NCBI RefSeq assembly: GCF_013363975.1
Contig: NZ_JABWGN010000014.1
Coordinates: forward strand, 62,001 to 126,000
Direction: 5' to 3'
Source of the DNA: Nonomuraea montanisoli
GTDB taxonomy: Bacteria > Actinomycetota > Actinomycetes > Streptosporangiales > Streptosporangiaceae
Length of the DNA stretch: 64,000 bases
Within the stretch, counting starts at the first letter, position 1, and each line of letters opens with the position of its first letter. Below the pieces are notes generated by a model. That model was not told the origin of the DNA, searched no databases, and worked only from the letters and a program-made list of their open reading frames with translations. The position numbers were made by a program, and so were the translations under genes. Below are positions 23,662 to 31,251 of this stretch, in pieces.

Positions 23662-25008
23662 TCAGGGGGGCGCCGGGTCGTCGGTGGGGCGTTCGGGGGG
23701 CGGACCCGTGTACGAGGCGCGGAGGCGGAGGAGGGAGCCGCGTTCGTACTCCTCCATGGCGTGCGCCAGCCAGCCGGCGGTCCTGGCCACCGCGAAGATC
23801 GCCTCGCCGGCGCCCGGCACCATCCCGGCGACGGCGGTGAGGGCGGCCAGGGCGAAGTCGACGTTCCGTTCGGGAAGCCGGCGCCTGCGGACCTCCTCGA
23901 GGACGGCCTGCGCGGCGGCGAGCCGCTCGTGGCCGGGCGCCGCCTCCCGTACGAGTGCGAGCAGCAGCTCACCGCGGGCGTCGCCGTTCTTGTAGACGCT
24001 GTGGCCGAAGCCGGGGATGCGCTCGCCGCGCCGCACCCGGTCGGCGATCACGCGCGCCGCGCGGTCCGGCTCGGCCACCTCGGCGAGCAGGCGTTCCGCG
24101 CCGTACGACGCGCCGCCGTGCAGCGGGCCGCCGAGGACGCCGAGGCCGGTGAGCACCACCGCGTACGGGTCGGCGCGGGCGGAGGCGGCCACCCGGGCGG
24201 CCAGGGTGGAGGCGGCCAGCTCGTGGTCGGCGAGCAGGACCAGGGCGGCCTGCAGCGCGGCGAGCAGGGCCGGCGTGGCGGGCCGCGGGCACAACCGCGC
24301 CCAGAGCCGTTCGGCCACCGCCCCACGGCCCCCGGAGCTCCCGCCCCCTGACGCCGGGGGAAGGGGTGAAGCGCCTCCCAGCGTCGGAGCGTCACCCGGC
24401 TGCGGGGCGTCGTCCGGCGTGGGAGCGTCACCCGGCTGCGGGGCGTCGTCCGGCGTGGGAGCGTCGTCCGGCTGCGGCAGGGCGTCCACGAGGCCCGCGA
24501 CCAGGCGGCGGCCGGTGGCGGCCACCGAGGCGGGGTCGAGCTGGTGGCGCAGCGAGTCGGCCGCCCCCAGCACGGTGGTGATGACCTGGAGCCGGTCCAG
24601 GGGCAGCAGGTCGGCGGGCAGCCCCTGCTGCGCCTTCACCGCGGCCCGCAACGCCTCCTCCTCGCACGCCCACCCCACGCCGCCCTCCGGAGAGCCATGA
24701 TCCCCGGTCCAGAGCCATTCCGCGACCGCCTCGAACCCGGACGTCCTCGCCAGGGTCAGCGCGTCGCGCCCGCGGTAGTACGGCCGGTCGAGTCCCAGCG
24801 CCGTGACCGCCGACTCCACCACGAGCTCCGGCGGCTGCCCCCGGGGCCGGCCGCGGCGCGCCAGCCGTTCGATCTCGGCCGCGTCGAACAGGCTCCTGCG
24901 GTCGTCGCCGTGCCGCCGTGTGAGCAGCCCGCGGCTCACGTACGCGTAGAGCGTCGCGGGCTTGACCCCGAGCCGCTCGGCCGCCGTGGCGGCGTCGATC
25001 CACTCCAC
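23662..25008 (-). CDS. Citrate synthase with N-terminal MerR-type DNA-binding domain
   Basis: This is a 448-aa fusion. Residues 1-55 are a MerR/excisionase-type helix-turn-helix (TAAERLGVKPATLYAYVSRG, then RSLFDAAEIERL). From about 60 a citrate synthase fold follows with its active-site set intact: H297 in GPLHGG, H336 in PGFGHSVYK and D384 in RNVDF, plus the conserved ADHELAAS. A Pro/Asp-rich linker with 12-residue repeats (about 178-225) is inserted between the small and large parts of the enzyme domain. GTG 25008 has GGAGG upstream. Its DNA-binding part and the 20-bp palindrome just ahead of its start suggest autoregulation. It may be a citrate or methylcitrate synthase. Confidence 0.9.
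   Translation of the reverse strand: MEWIDAATAAERLGVKPATLYAYVSRGLLTRRHGDDRRSLFDAAEIERLARRGRPRGQPPELVVESAVTALGLDRPYYRGRDALTLARTSGFEAVAEWLWTGDHGSPEGGVGWACEEEALRAAVKAQQGLPADLLPLDRLQVITTVLGAADSLRHQLDPASVAATGRRLVAGLVDALPQPDDAPTPDDAPQPGDAPTPDDAPQPGDAPTLGGASPLPPASGGGSSGGRGAVAERLWARLCPRPATPALLAALQAALVLLADHELAASTLAARVAASARADPYAVVLTGLGVLGGPLHGGASYGAERLLAEVAEPDRAARVIADRVRRGERIPGFGHSVYKNGDARGELLLALVREAAPGHERLAAAQAVLEEVRRRRLPERNVDFALAALTAVAGMVPGAGEAIFAVARTAGWLAHAMEEYERGSLLRLRASYTGPPPERPTDDPAPP
24386..24480 (-). repeat. 36-bp in-frame repeats in the citrate synthase linker
   Basis: Units start at 24386, 24422 and 24458 (period 36) and encode PDDAP-QPGDAP-T type repeats of 12 residues; the third copy is partial. 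Confidence 0.85.
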
Positions 25009-25028
25009 GTCCCCGCCTCCACGCTTCC

Positions 25029-25048
25029 ATATTGATGAAAATCAATAT
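25029..25048. promoter_or_regulatory. 20-bp palindrome between citrate synthase and DRE-TIM enzyme genes
   Basis: ATATTGATGAAAATCAATAT has perfect 8-bp arms around GAAA and is strikingly AT-rich for this genome. A further ATTGAT / ATTGAA pair continues to 25063. It lies 20 nt before the citrate synthase start and 35 nt before the divergent gene, ideal for control of both. Confidence 0.8.
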
Positions 25049-25083
25049 TGATACACATTGAATGCACATGTCAACGTGAGGGC

Positions 25084-26313
25084 ATGCCTCAGATTCACTT
25101 CCTCGACGTGACGAACCGGGACGGCGTGCAGACCGCGCGCACCGGCCTGTCCAAGTTCGGCAAGACCATGGTCAACTTCTATCTGGCCAAGCTCGGCGTG
25201 GCGCAGTCCGAGATCGGCTTCCCGTTCCTGTTCCACGAGGTCCCGTACGTCCGGGCGCAGGTGGCGCTGGCCGAGGCCGGGGCATTCGGCGGGCTGCGGC
25301 TGTCCGGCTGGTGCCGGGGCGTGGCGGCGGACGTGGAGCGCGCGGCGCCCCTGGGCCTGCGGCACTACAACCTGTCCATCTCGACGTCCGACTACATGAT
25401 CCAGAACAAGTTCCGCGGCCGGCTCGACCGCGACGCGATCGTGCGCGAGATGAGCGCCGCCGTCCGCGCCGCCAAGGACGCGGGCGCCGAGACGGTCGGC
25501 GTCAACGCCGAGGACGGGTCGCGCACGGACACCGGGTTCCTGGTGGAGTTCGCGCTGGCCGCCAAGGAGGCGGGCGCCGACCGGGTGCGGTACTGCGACA
25601 CGATCGGCGGCGACACGCCCGGCCGCATCCGGGAGCGGTTCGCGGCGCTGGCCTCGGCCACCGGCATGCCGGTCGAGACGCACTGCCACAACGACCTCGG
25701 GATGGCCGTGGCCAACTCCCTCTCCGGCGCCCTCGGCGACCTGGAGGCCGGCCAGGACGCGTGGGTCAACACCTGCGTGAACGGCATCGGCGAACGCTCC
25801 GGCAACGCCGACCTGCTGTCCACGATCCTCGCCTTCCGGCACGGGTTCGGCCTCGAGGCCAAGGAGGCCGAGATCGGCGATCCGCTCGACCTGTCGTGGG
25901 CGCGCCGGTTCGGGCTGTGGGCGTCGTACGCGTTCGGGCAGCCGCTGCCGTACAACCAGGTGGGCGTGGGACGCAACGCGTTCGCCCACGAGAGCGGCAT
26001 CCACGCGGACGGCGCGCTCAAGGACCACGGCAACTACGAGCTGTACGACGAGGCGACGCTCGGCCCGTTCCCTGCGGACTGGCACACCCGCGCGGGCCGG
26101 GTCGTGCTGACCGGCGAGTACGGCGGCAAGGCGGGGTTCCGCCACGTCATGGAGGGCCTGGGCGCCGAGGTGCGCGAGGAGGACCTGACGCTCCGGCTGG
26201 TGCAGCTCTGCAACGCGATGACCGGCCGCCCGCTGACCGACGACGAGCTGCGGCTGATCGCGGCCCATCCGCGCGAGCTGTCGCTGCTGTTCCCCGGCCA
26301 CGAGTCCGCCTGA
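25084..26313 (+). CDS. Homocitrate synthase / Re-citrate synthase-family enzyme (DRE-TIM metallolyase)
   Basis: This is a 409-aa Claisen-condensation enzyme that joins an acyl-CoA (normally acetyl-CoA) to a 2-oxo acid. Family motifs are FLDVTNRDGVQTAR at the N-terminus (the usual DxTLRDG is DVTNRDG), the metal site VETHCHNDLGMAVANS, NGIGERSGNADL, and FAHESGIHADG. The DVTNRDG form also occurs, as I recall, in phosphinomethylmalate synthases and Re-citrate synthases, so homocitrate, citrate or another product are all possible. It lacks the long regulatory domain of LeuA. ATG 25084 has GAGGG four bases ahead. It is divergent from a DNA-binding citrate synthase across a shared palindrome. Confidence 0.82.
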   Translation: MPQIHFLDVTNRDGVQTARTGLSKFGKTMVNFYLAKLGVAQSEIGFPFLFHEVPYVRAQVALAEAGAFGGLRLSGWCRGVAADVERAAPLGLRHYNLSISTSDYMIQNKFRGRLDRDAIVREMSAAVRAAKDAGAETVGVNAEDGSRTDTGFLVEFALAAKEAGADRVRYCDTIGGDTPGRIRERFAALASATGMPVETHCHNDLGMAVANSLSGALGDLEAGQDAWVNTCVNGIGERSGNADLLSTILAFRHGFGLEAKEAEIGDPLDLSWARRFGLWASYAFGQPLPYNQVGVGRNAFAHESGIHADGALKDHGNYELYDEATLGPFPADWHTRAGRVVLTGEYGGKAGFRHVMEGLGAEVREEDLTLRLVQLCNAMTGRPLTDDELRLIAAHPRELSLLFPGHESA

Positions 26314-26375
26314 CACCTGCGCCCCGGTCAGGAGCCCGCCTGACCCCGGATCACGAAGCCGGACCGCCCGCCCTC

Positions 26376-27671
26376 TCAGTCCAGGGCGCGACCACGCGTC
26401 TCGGGCAGCGCGAGCAGGCACAGCAGGCTCAGCACGGCCGTCGCGCCCACGTACCCCCCGACGGCCGCACCCCCGCCCCACGCCTGCAACCCGGTCGCGA
26501 CCAGCGGCGGCACCGCACCGCCCAGCACCCCGCCGAGGCTGTAGGCCACCGAGGCCCCGCTGTAGCGGAACTCGGTCCGGAACAGCTCCGGCAGGTACGC
26601 CCCCATGGGCCCGTAGGTCAGCCCCATCAGCCCGAGCGCCCCGCCCAGCGCCAGTCCGGCCAGGGCGACCGACCGGGTCTCCATCAGCGGGAACATCACC
26701 GGCCCCCACACCGCGGCCAGCGCCACGCCGGTGACGAGCACGCGGCGGCGGCCGAACCGGTCGGAGGCCGCCGCCGACGCCGCCGTACCCGCCGCCATGA
26801 CGCCCACCCCGGCCAAGGTCAGCGCGAGCATCGTGGTCCTGGGCAGGCCGAGCGTCGCGGTGCCGTACGCCAGGCAGTAGGTGGTGGCGGTGTAGAACAG
26901 CGTGTACGCGATCGTCATGGCGCCCGCGCCCAGCAGCACCCGGCGCCATTGGTGGCGCAGCAGCCCGGCGAGCGGCACGCGGGCGACCCGGCCGCCGTCC
27001 ACGGCCGCGCGGAAGACCGGCGCCTCGCGGACGCGCCGCCGTACGTACAGGCCGACGGCCACGAGCGGCAGGGCGGCCACGAACGGCAGCCGCCACCCCC
27101 AGCCCGCGAACTCCTCCTCCGTCAGCGCCGCCCCCAGCACCAGGAAGCACCCGTTGGCCGCCACGAACCCGACGGGCGGCCCGAGCTGCGGGAACATCGC
27201 GTACCGTCCCCGCCGGCCGGGCGGGGCGTGCTCGGCCGCGAGCAGCGCCGCGCCGCCCCACTCGCCGCCCAGCCCCGCGCCCTGCGCGAACCGGAGCAGC
27301 ACGAGCAGGACGGGCGCCGCGACGCCGATCGCCGCGTGTCCGGGCAGCAGCCCGATCGCCGCCGTCGGCAGCCCCGTCACCAGTAGCGAGACGACCAGCG
27401 TGGTGGCGCGACCGGCCCGGTCGCCCCAGTGGCCGAACAGCGCCGAGCCGAGCGGGCGCGCCACGAACGCCACCGCGAGCGTGGAGAAGGCGGCCAGCCG
27501 CGCCGCCACCGCGTCCATGCCGGGGAAGAACACGCCGCCGAGCACCAGCGCCGCCGCGGTTCCGTAGACGTAGAAGTCGTAGAACTCGATCGCGGTGCCG
27601 CAGAGGCTCGCGACGGCGACCCAGGAGACGCGGGGGCGGCCGAGCGTTCCGGCTTGGGGCATGAGGGGCAT
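26376..27671 (-). CDS. MFS transporter, metabolite:H+ symporter (MHS) type
   Basis: This is a 431-aa transporter with about 12 membrane helices. It has the MHS hallmarks GTAIEFYDFYVYGTAAAL in TM1 and the loop-2 motif GHWGDRAGRATTLV, then RFAQGAGLGGEWGGAALL and SDRFGRRRVLV. Members import carboxylates such as citrate, alpha-ketoglutarate, shikimate or osmolytes. Given the adjacent citrate-type synthases, a di- or tricarboxylate is a reasonable guess. ATG 27671 is the start; two 14-bp direct repeats lie just upstream. Confidence 0.9.
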   Translation of the reverse strand: MPLMPQAGTLGRPRVSWVAVASLCGTAIEFYDFYVYGTAAALVLGGVFFPGMDAVAARLAAFSTLAVAFVARPLGSALFGHWGDRAGRATTLVVSLLVTGLPTAAIGLLPGHAAIGVAAPVLLVLLRFAQGAGLGGEWGGAALLAAEHAPPGRRGRYAMFPQLGPPVGFVAANGCFLVLGAALTEEEFAGWGWRLPFVAALPLVAVGLYVRRRVREAPVFRAAVDGGRVARVPLAGLLRHQWRRVLLGAGAMTIAYTLFYTATTYCLAYGTATLGLPRTTMLALTLAGVGVMAAGTAASAAASDRFGRRRVLVTGVALAAVWGPVMFPLMETRSVALAGLALGGALGLMGLTYGPMGAYLPELFRTEFRYSGASVAYSLGGVLGGAVPPLVATGLQAWGGGAAVGGYVGATAVLSLLCLLALPETRGRALD

Positions 27672-27674
27672 TTT

Positions 27675-27708
27675 GTCTCATTATCTGAATGGGCGTCTCA
27701 CCATCTGA
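27675..27708. promoter_or_regulatory. Two 14-bp direct repeats upstream of the MHS transporter
   Basis: GTCTCATTATCTGA (27675-27688) and GTCTCACCATCTGA (27695-27708) repeat with a 20-bp period, nearly two helical turns, immediately upstream of the transporter start. This is typical of an activator or repressor bound on one DNA face; the regulator is unknown. Confidence 0.6.
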
Positions 27709-27769
27709 CACGCTGACGCTACCAGCACGTTCTCTTCCCGATCCGGCTCTTGACGGGCTCTCACTTCGA

Positions 27770-27785
27770 GTGAGAACGTTACCAA
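27770..27785. promoter_or_regulatory. Weaker LacI-type operator upstream of the FrlB-like gene
   Basis: GTGAGAACGTTACCAA matches the left half of the TTGAGAACGTTCTCAA operator 23 bp downstream. A still weaker half site (CACGTTCTCTT) lies near 27726. Confidence 0.65.
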
Positions 27786-27792
27786 CGCATCG

Positions 27793-27808
27793 TTGAGAAC
27801 GTTCTCAA
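27793..27808. promoter_or_regulatory. LacI-type operator upstream of the FrlB-like gene
   Basis: TTGAGAACGTTCTCAA is a perfect 16-bp palindrome. The same site recurs at 35346 ahead of the FrlD-like kinase operon, next to the LacI gene at 34144-35223. Confidence 0.88.
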
Positions 27809-27831
27809 ATTGAGAAGCGAACGGAGAGATC

Positions 27832-28833
27832 GTGACCGACCAGCTGCCGCTCAAGCCCATCGAGACCGACCTGACGGAGAAGGCGCGCAACACCATCGCC
27901 CAGCGCCCCCAACTGGAGGAGCTCGTCGCGGAGGCCGTCTCGAAGGGCCTGCGCAACGTGTTCTTCGTGGGCGCGGGCGGCTCGCTCATCGCCGCCTACC
28001 CCGGCCACTACCTGCTGGAGCGTGAGGACACCGTCCCCGTCTACAAGCTGCAGAGCGACGAGCTGAACACCGGCCGCACCAAGCGGCTCGGTGAGGGCTC
28101 GCTGGTCTTCCTGGCCTCCTACACGGGCAAGACCAAGGAGACCGTGGCCGCCGCCCAGTACGCCCGCAGCACCGGCGCCACCGTCGCCATCGTGAGCAAG
28201 GACGGCGGCCCGCTGGCCGAGGCGGCCAACGTCGCCTTCACCGGCCAGAGCGACCTGTTCCTGCAGCTCGCCGCGTACGCCGTCATGCGGCAGACCGGCG
28301 TCGAGCGTGACTGGGCGCTGCTCGACCAGGCTCTGGAGGCCCTGCCCGAGGCCCTGCTGTCGGCCGCCCAGGAGCACGAGGACCGGGCCCGGATCGTCGC
28401 CGAGACGCTCAAGGACGAGCCCATCACCTACGTCCTCGGCTCCGGCCCCAGCTTCAACTGGGCGTACGGGCTGGCCATGTGCTTCCTGCAGGAGATGCAG
28501 TGGAAGCACGCGGCGGGCTTCAACTCGGGCGAGTTCTTCCAGGGCGCGTTCGAGGTCGTCAACGACGACGTGGCCGTCATCAACCTGCTCGGCGAGGACG
28601 CGTCGCGGCCCATGGCCGAGCGGGCCAAGCGCTTCCTCGACACGTACGCCAGCAAGAAGACCTTCCACATCGACACGAAGAACCTGACCCTGCCGGGCAT
28701 CCCGGCGGAGCTGCGCGGCGAGTTCTCGCCGCTGGCGATCGCCGTGCTGATGGACCGGGTCGCCCGTCACTACGAGGCCGTGCGCGGCCACGACCTGGAC
28801 AAGCGCAACTACATGTTCAAGGTCGACTACTGA
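27832..28833 (+). CDS. frlB: SIS-domain sugar isomerase/deglycase, FrlB (fructoselysine-6-P deglycase) type
   Basis: This is a 333-aa protein with two SIS domains: one at about 35-160 (NVFFVGAGGSLIAAY, LVFLASYTGKTKETVAAAQY, SKDGGPLAEAANVAF) and one at about 195-320 (YVLGSGPSFNWAYGLAMC, the catalytic-type FNSGEFFQGAFEVV). The EFFQGAFE segment and the tyrosine-ending C-terminus fit the FrlB / GlmS-isomerase lineage. FrlB splits 6-phosphorylated Amadori compounds into glucose-6-phosphate and the amine. The matching FrlD-type kinase is 6.6 kb downstream under the same operator, which supports the role. GTG 27832 has GGAGAG five bases ahead. The exact amino-sugar substrate is unknown. Confidence 0.82.
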   Translation: MTDQLPLKPIETDLTEKARNTIAQRPQLEELVAEAVSKGLRNVFFVGAGGSLIAAYPGHYLLEREDTVPVYKLQSDELNTGRTKRLGEGSLVFLASYTGKTKETVAAAQYARSTGATVAIVSKDGGPLAEAANVAFTGQSDLFLQLAAYAVMRQTGVERDWALLDQALEALPEALLSAAQEHEDRARIVAETLKDEPITYVLGSGPSFNWAYGLAMCFLQEMQWKHAAGFNSGEFFQGAFEVVNDDVAVINLLGEDASRPMAERAKRFLDTYASKKTFHIDTKNLTLPGIPAELRGEFSPLAIAVLMDRVARHYEAVRGHDLDKRNYMFKVDY

Positions 28834-28852
28834 TCCCGCACGCGGCCGCAAC

Positions 28853-28884
28853 GGTCCCCCCGCCGGAGCTCCGGCGGGGGGACC
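28853..28884. terminator. Perfect 32-bp palindromic terminator
   Basis: GGTCCCCCCGCCGGAG is followed directly by its exact reverse complement, making a 32-bp perfect dyad 19 nt after the FrlB-like stop. It would fold into a very stable hairpin and end that transcript. Confidence 0.8.
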
Positions 28885-28904
28885 GCCGTGAGAGAGGCAC
28901 TGTC

Positions 28905-29558
28905 GTGAGAGGAGGAGGTTTGCCCGTCGAGCTGGTGATCCTGGACTGCGACGGCGTGCTGGTGGACAGCGAGCGCATCTCGGTCCGCGTCGGCACGGCG
29001 GCGCTGCGCCGGCTGGGGTGGGAGATCGACGAGCGCGAGTACGCCGCCAGGTTCGTGGGGTGCAGCGACGAGCACTGGTGGCGCGAGGTGGGCGCGAACG
29101 TCCCGCCGGGCTGGCGGGAACGGCTGGCCGAGGAGCACGACGCGGCCATGGAGGCCGAGCTGACGCCGGTGCCGGGCATGCCCGAGGCGCTGGAGGGGCT
29201 GAGCGTGCCCGCGTGCGTCGCCTCCAACGGCGGCCACGCCAAGATCGCGCGCAGCCTGCGGCTGACCGGCCTGGCCGCGCGCTTCGCCGGTCGCGTCTTC
29301 AGCGCCGAGGACGTCGCCCGGGGCAAGCCGGCCCCGGACCTGTTCCTGCACGCCGCCGCCACCATGGGGACGCCGCCGGAGCGGTGCGTGGTGGTGGAGG
29401 ACAGCCCCTTCGGGGTGCGGGCCGCGCGGGCGGCGGGCATGCGCTGCCTGGCGTTCACGGGAGGGCTCACGCCGCCGGAGCGCCTGTCCGGGCTGGGCGC
29501 CACGGGCCTGTTCGACGACCCAGCCGTCCTGCCGGGCCTCGTCGCCGCCCTCGACTGA
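28905..29558 (+). CDS. HAD-superfamily phosphatase (beta-phosphoglucomutase-like)
   Basis: This is a 217-aa HAD hydrolase. Motif I is ILDCDGVLVDSE, motif II is VASNGG, motif III is the Lys in RGKPAPDLFLHAA, and motif IV is VVVEDSPFGVRAARAAGM. The cap and motif pattern fit subfamily IA enzymes such as phosphoglycolate or sugar-phosphate phosphatases. GTG 28905 has GAGAGG ahead; TTG 28920 would sit right on the GGAGGAGG and is less likely. It is separated from the FrlB-like gene by a terminator, so it need not belong to that pathway. Confidence 0.87.
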   Translation: MRGGGLPVELVILDCDGVLVDSERISVRVGTAALRRLGWEIDEREYAARFVGCSDEHWWREVGANVPPGWRERLAEEHDAAMEAELTPVPGMPEALEGLSVPACVASNGGHAKIARSLRLTGLAARFAGRVFSAEDVARGKPAPDLFLHAAATMGTPPERCVVVEDSPFGVRAARAAGMRCLAFTGGLTPPERLSGLGATGLFDDPAVLPGLVAALD

Positions 29559-29572
29559 CCCCGCCACCGCCC

Positions 29573-30208
29573 TCAGCCGAATGCGAGAGATCCGTTGATC
29601 TCGAAGCTCTCGTCCAGAACGGCGACGAGGCGGTCGGCGGCCCGCGGGCTGATCTCGCTCGCCCATGGGCGGACGAGGCCGAGGAAGCCCTGCAGTCGCC
29701 GCTGCACCGTGGTCAGGAGGTCAGGCAGGTCGTCGAGCCGGATCTCCACCTCGTGCTGGGATGAAGGCAGCGAAGGCGGGCCCGCCCCCTGCCTGAGCCG
29801 GACGGCTCCGGCGACGTGTTCGACCTCGGTGTGGGGATCGTGCCCGAGCCAGATGCCCTTCTCGTGCGGCACGTCGCGCCATTCCCGCCAGTTCTCCAGG
29901 CCGCAGCAGCACCCCGGCAGGATCCGCGCGCCGGTCGCCGTGTCCCTGACCCGCAGCCCGCCCGGGGCGAGCAGCGTCTCGGCGTCGGCCAGATGCCGGT
30001 CGAGCAGCTGGTGGAGCTCGCCGGTCGGCGTGGTCGGGATGTCGCCGTAGCCGAAGATGACCGCCATCGCGGTGCCGACCTCGGCCGGGCTCATCCGGCC
30101 GGAGAGGGCGAGGATGCCGTCCCCGGCCGGTTCGGCGACCGGCCAGGCGGTGAAGCCGACCGTTGCGCCGGTCTCCAGAACGGCATCGATGCGGATCACG
30201 TCCACCAT
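29573..30208 (-). CDS. Conserved hypothetical protein (211 aa)
   Basis: I do not recognise the family. The protein is soluble with no signal or membrane segment. Notable is a cysteine cluster with tryptophans (GCCCGLENWREWRDV, about 98-112) followed by GIWLGHDPHTEVEH, which could be a metal or ligand site. Early residues (MVDVIRIDAVLETGATVGFT, then AVIFGYGD) read like a beta-rich domain. The codon pattern is normal for the genome, so it is probably a real gene. It converges on the HAD gene, 14 nt between stops. Confidence 0.72.
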   Translation of the reverse strand: MVDVIRIDAVLETGATVGFTAWPVAEPAGDGILALSGRMSPAEVGTAMAVIFGYGDIPTTPTGELHQLLDRHLADAETLLAPGGLRVRDTATGARILPGCCCGLENWREWRDVPHEKGIWLGHDPHTEVEHVAGAVRLRQGAGPPSLPSSQHEVEIRLDDLPDLLTTVQRRLQGFLGLVRPWASEISPRAADRLVAVLDESFEINGSLAFG

Positions 30209-30344
30209 TGTCGCGCCCGGCGTCGTCAGGGTCCTGACCTGTGCCGGTCGTCCGCGTCAGGGGTGCGCCTGTGACGGTCGTCATGGGTCAGGTCACGACC
30301 GGGGACACTCATCCCGGGAAGATCGCGAGCCTACCGTCGAAGAC

Positions 30345-31116
30345 ATGACGAACACCGTGACCTTCACCGGAGTCAGGAAGGGCTACGGACGGGTGCGCGC
30401 CCTCGACGACGTCACCTTCCGTGGCCCAGGGCGAGACCGTGGCGCTGCTGGGCCCCGACGGCGCGGCCAAGTCCACCTCCGTGGACCTCATGCTGGGGCT
30501 CAGCAGGCCCGACCGCGGCACGATCGCCGTCCTCGGCACCGAGCCGGGCCGCACGGTGGCACGGGGCCGGGTCGGCGCGATGCTCCAGTCGGGCGGGCTG
30601 CCCGCCGACACCTCCGTCGCCGACGTCGTCCCGCTGGCCGTCCGGCTCTACGGCGGCAAGCGCACGGTCGCCGAGGTGCTGGAGCTGGCCGGCCTCACCG
30701 GCCTCGCCCGGCGCGGATGCGACGAGCTGTCCGGCGGCCAGGCCCAGCGGGTGCGCTTCGCGGTCGCCATGGCCTGGCAGCCGGAGCTGCTCTTCCTCGA
30801 CGAGCCGACCGTCGCCATGGACGCGCCGGTCACGGAGCTGGCGGACGCCATCCGCAGGGTCGCGGCCGGGCAGCGGGTGATCGACCCGGCTCTGGCCGTG
30901 CAGGCGCTCAGCGAGGGCTCCTCCCCGCTCACCCCGCGCGAGACCGAGATCCTCGCCGCCTCGCGCGGGCACGGCACCATCGCCGAGCCGGCCCGCGAGC
31001 TCTACCTGTCGCCGGACACCATACGCAACCATCTGTCCGCCGCGATCCAGAAGCTCGGCGCCCGCACCCGGGCCGAGGCGATCGAGATCGCCGAGGAGAA
31101 GGGCTGGCTGGTCTGA
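30345..31116 (+). pseudogene. ABC ATPase fused by deletion to a response-regulator C-terminus
   Basis: From ATG 30345 the text starts an ABC-2 type ATPase (TVTFTGVRKGYGRVRALDDV), then a frameshift near 30420 moves it to another frame (VAQGETVALLGPDGAAKSTS). The Walker A is damaged (GAAKST for GAGKST). Signature LSGGQAQRVRFAVAMAWQPE and Walker B LLFLDEPTVAMD are present. Right after MD, near 30825, the frame continues into the end of a NarL/DesR-type regulator: APVTELADAIRRVAAGQRVI, then SPLTPRETEILAASRG and LYLSPDTIRNHLSAAIQKLG. A deletion has apparently removed a permease, a histidine kinase and a receiver domain of an ATPase-permease-kinase-regulator operon. Confidence 0.85.
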
Positions 31117-31159
31117 CCGGTCGTCGCCCAGCGTCCGGCGTCGAGGTCACTCCAGCCGT

Positions 31160-31251
31160 GCCGGGCCCACGGCAGAGCACATGGCGCGGCGCCGAAGTCA
31201 GCTCAGCCAGGCCCACGTCGGAGCACACGGCGCGGCGCCGAAGTCAGCTCA
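31160..31251. repeat. 46-bp tandem duplication at the MocR gene end
   Basis: Two 46-bp units (31160-31205 and 31206-31251) differ at about four positions; both contain GCGCGGCGCCGAAGTCAGCT. The second covers the stop codon and last codons of the MocR gene, so that gene end was duplicated. Confidence 0.85.

Noticed and set aside
24386..24480. Possible CRISPR-like repeats
   Set aside because: Units of 36 bp follow each other without spacers and encode a Pro/Asp-rich linker.
27832..28833. Glucosamine-6-phosphate synthase (GlmS)
   Set aside because: Only the two SIS domains are present; the N-terminal glutaminase domain is absent and the context has an FrlD-type kinase with the same operator.
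31160..31251. Target-site duplication of an insertion element
   Set aside because: The two 46-bp copies are adjacent with nothing between and no transposase or terminal inverted repeats nearby, so simple tandem duplication is enough.
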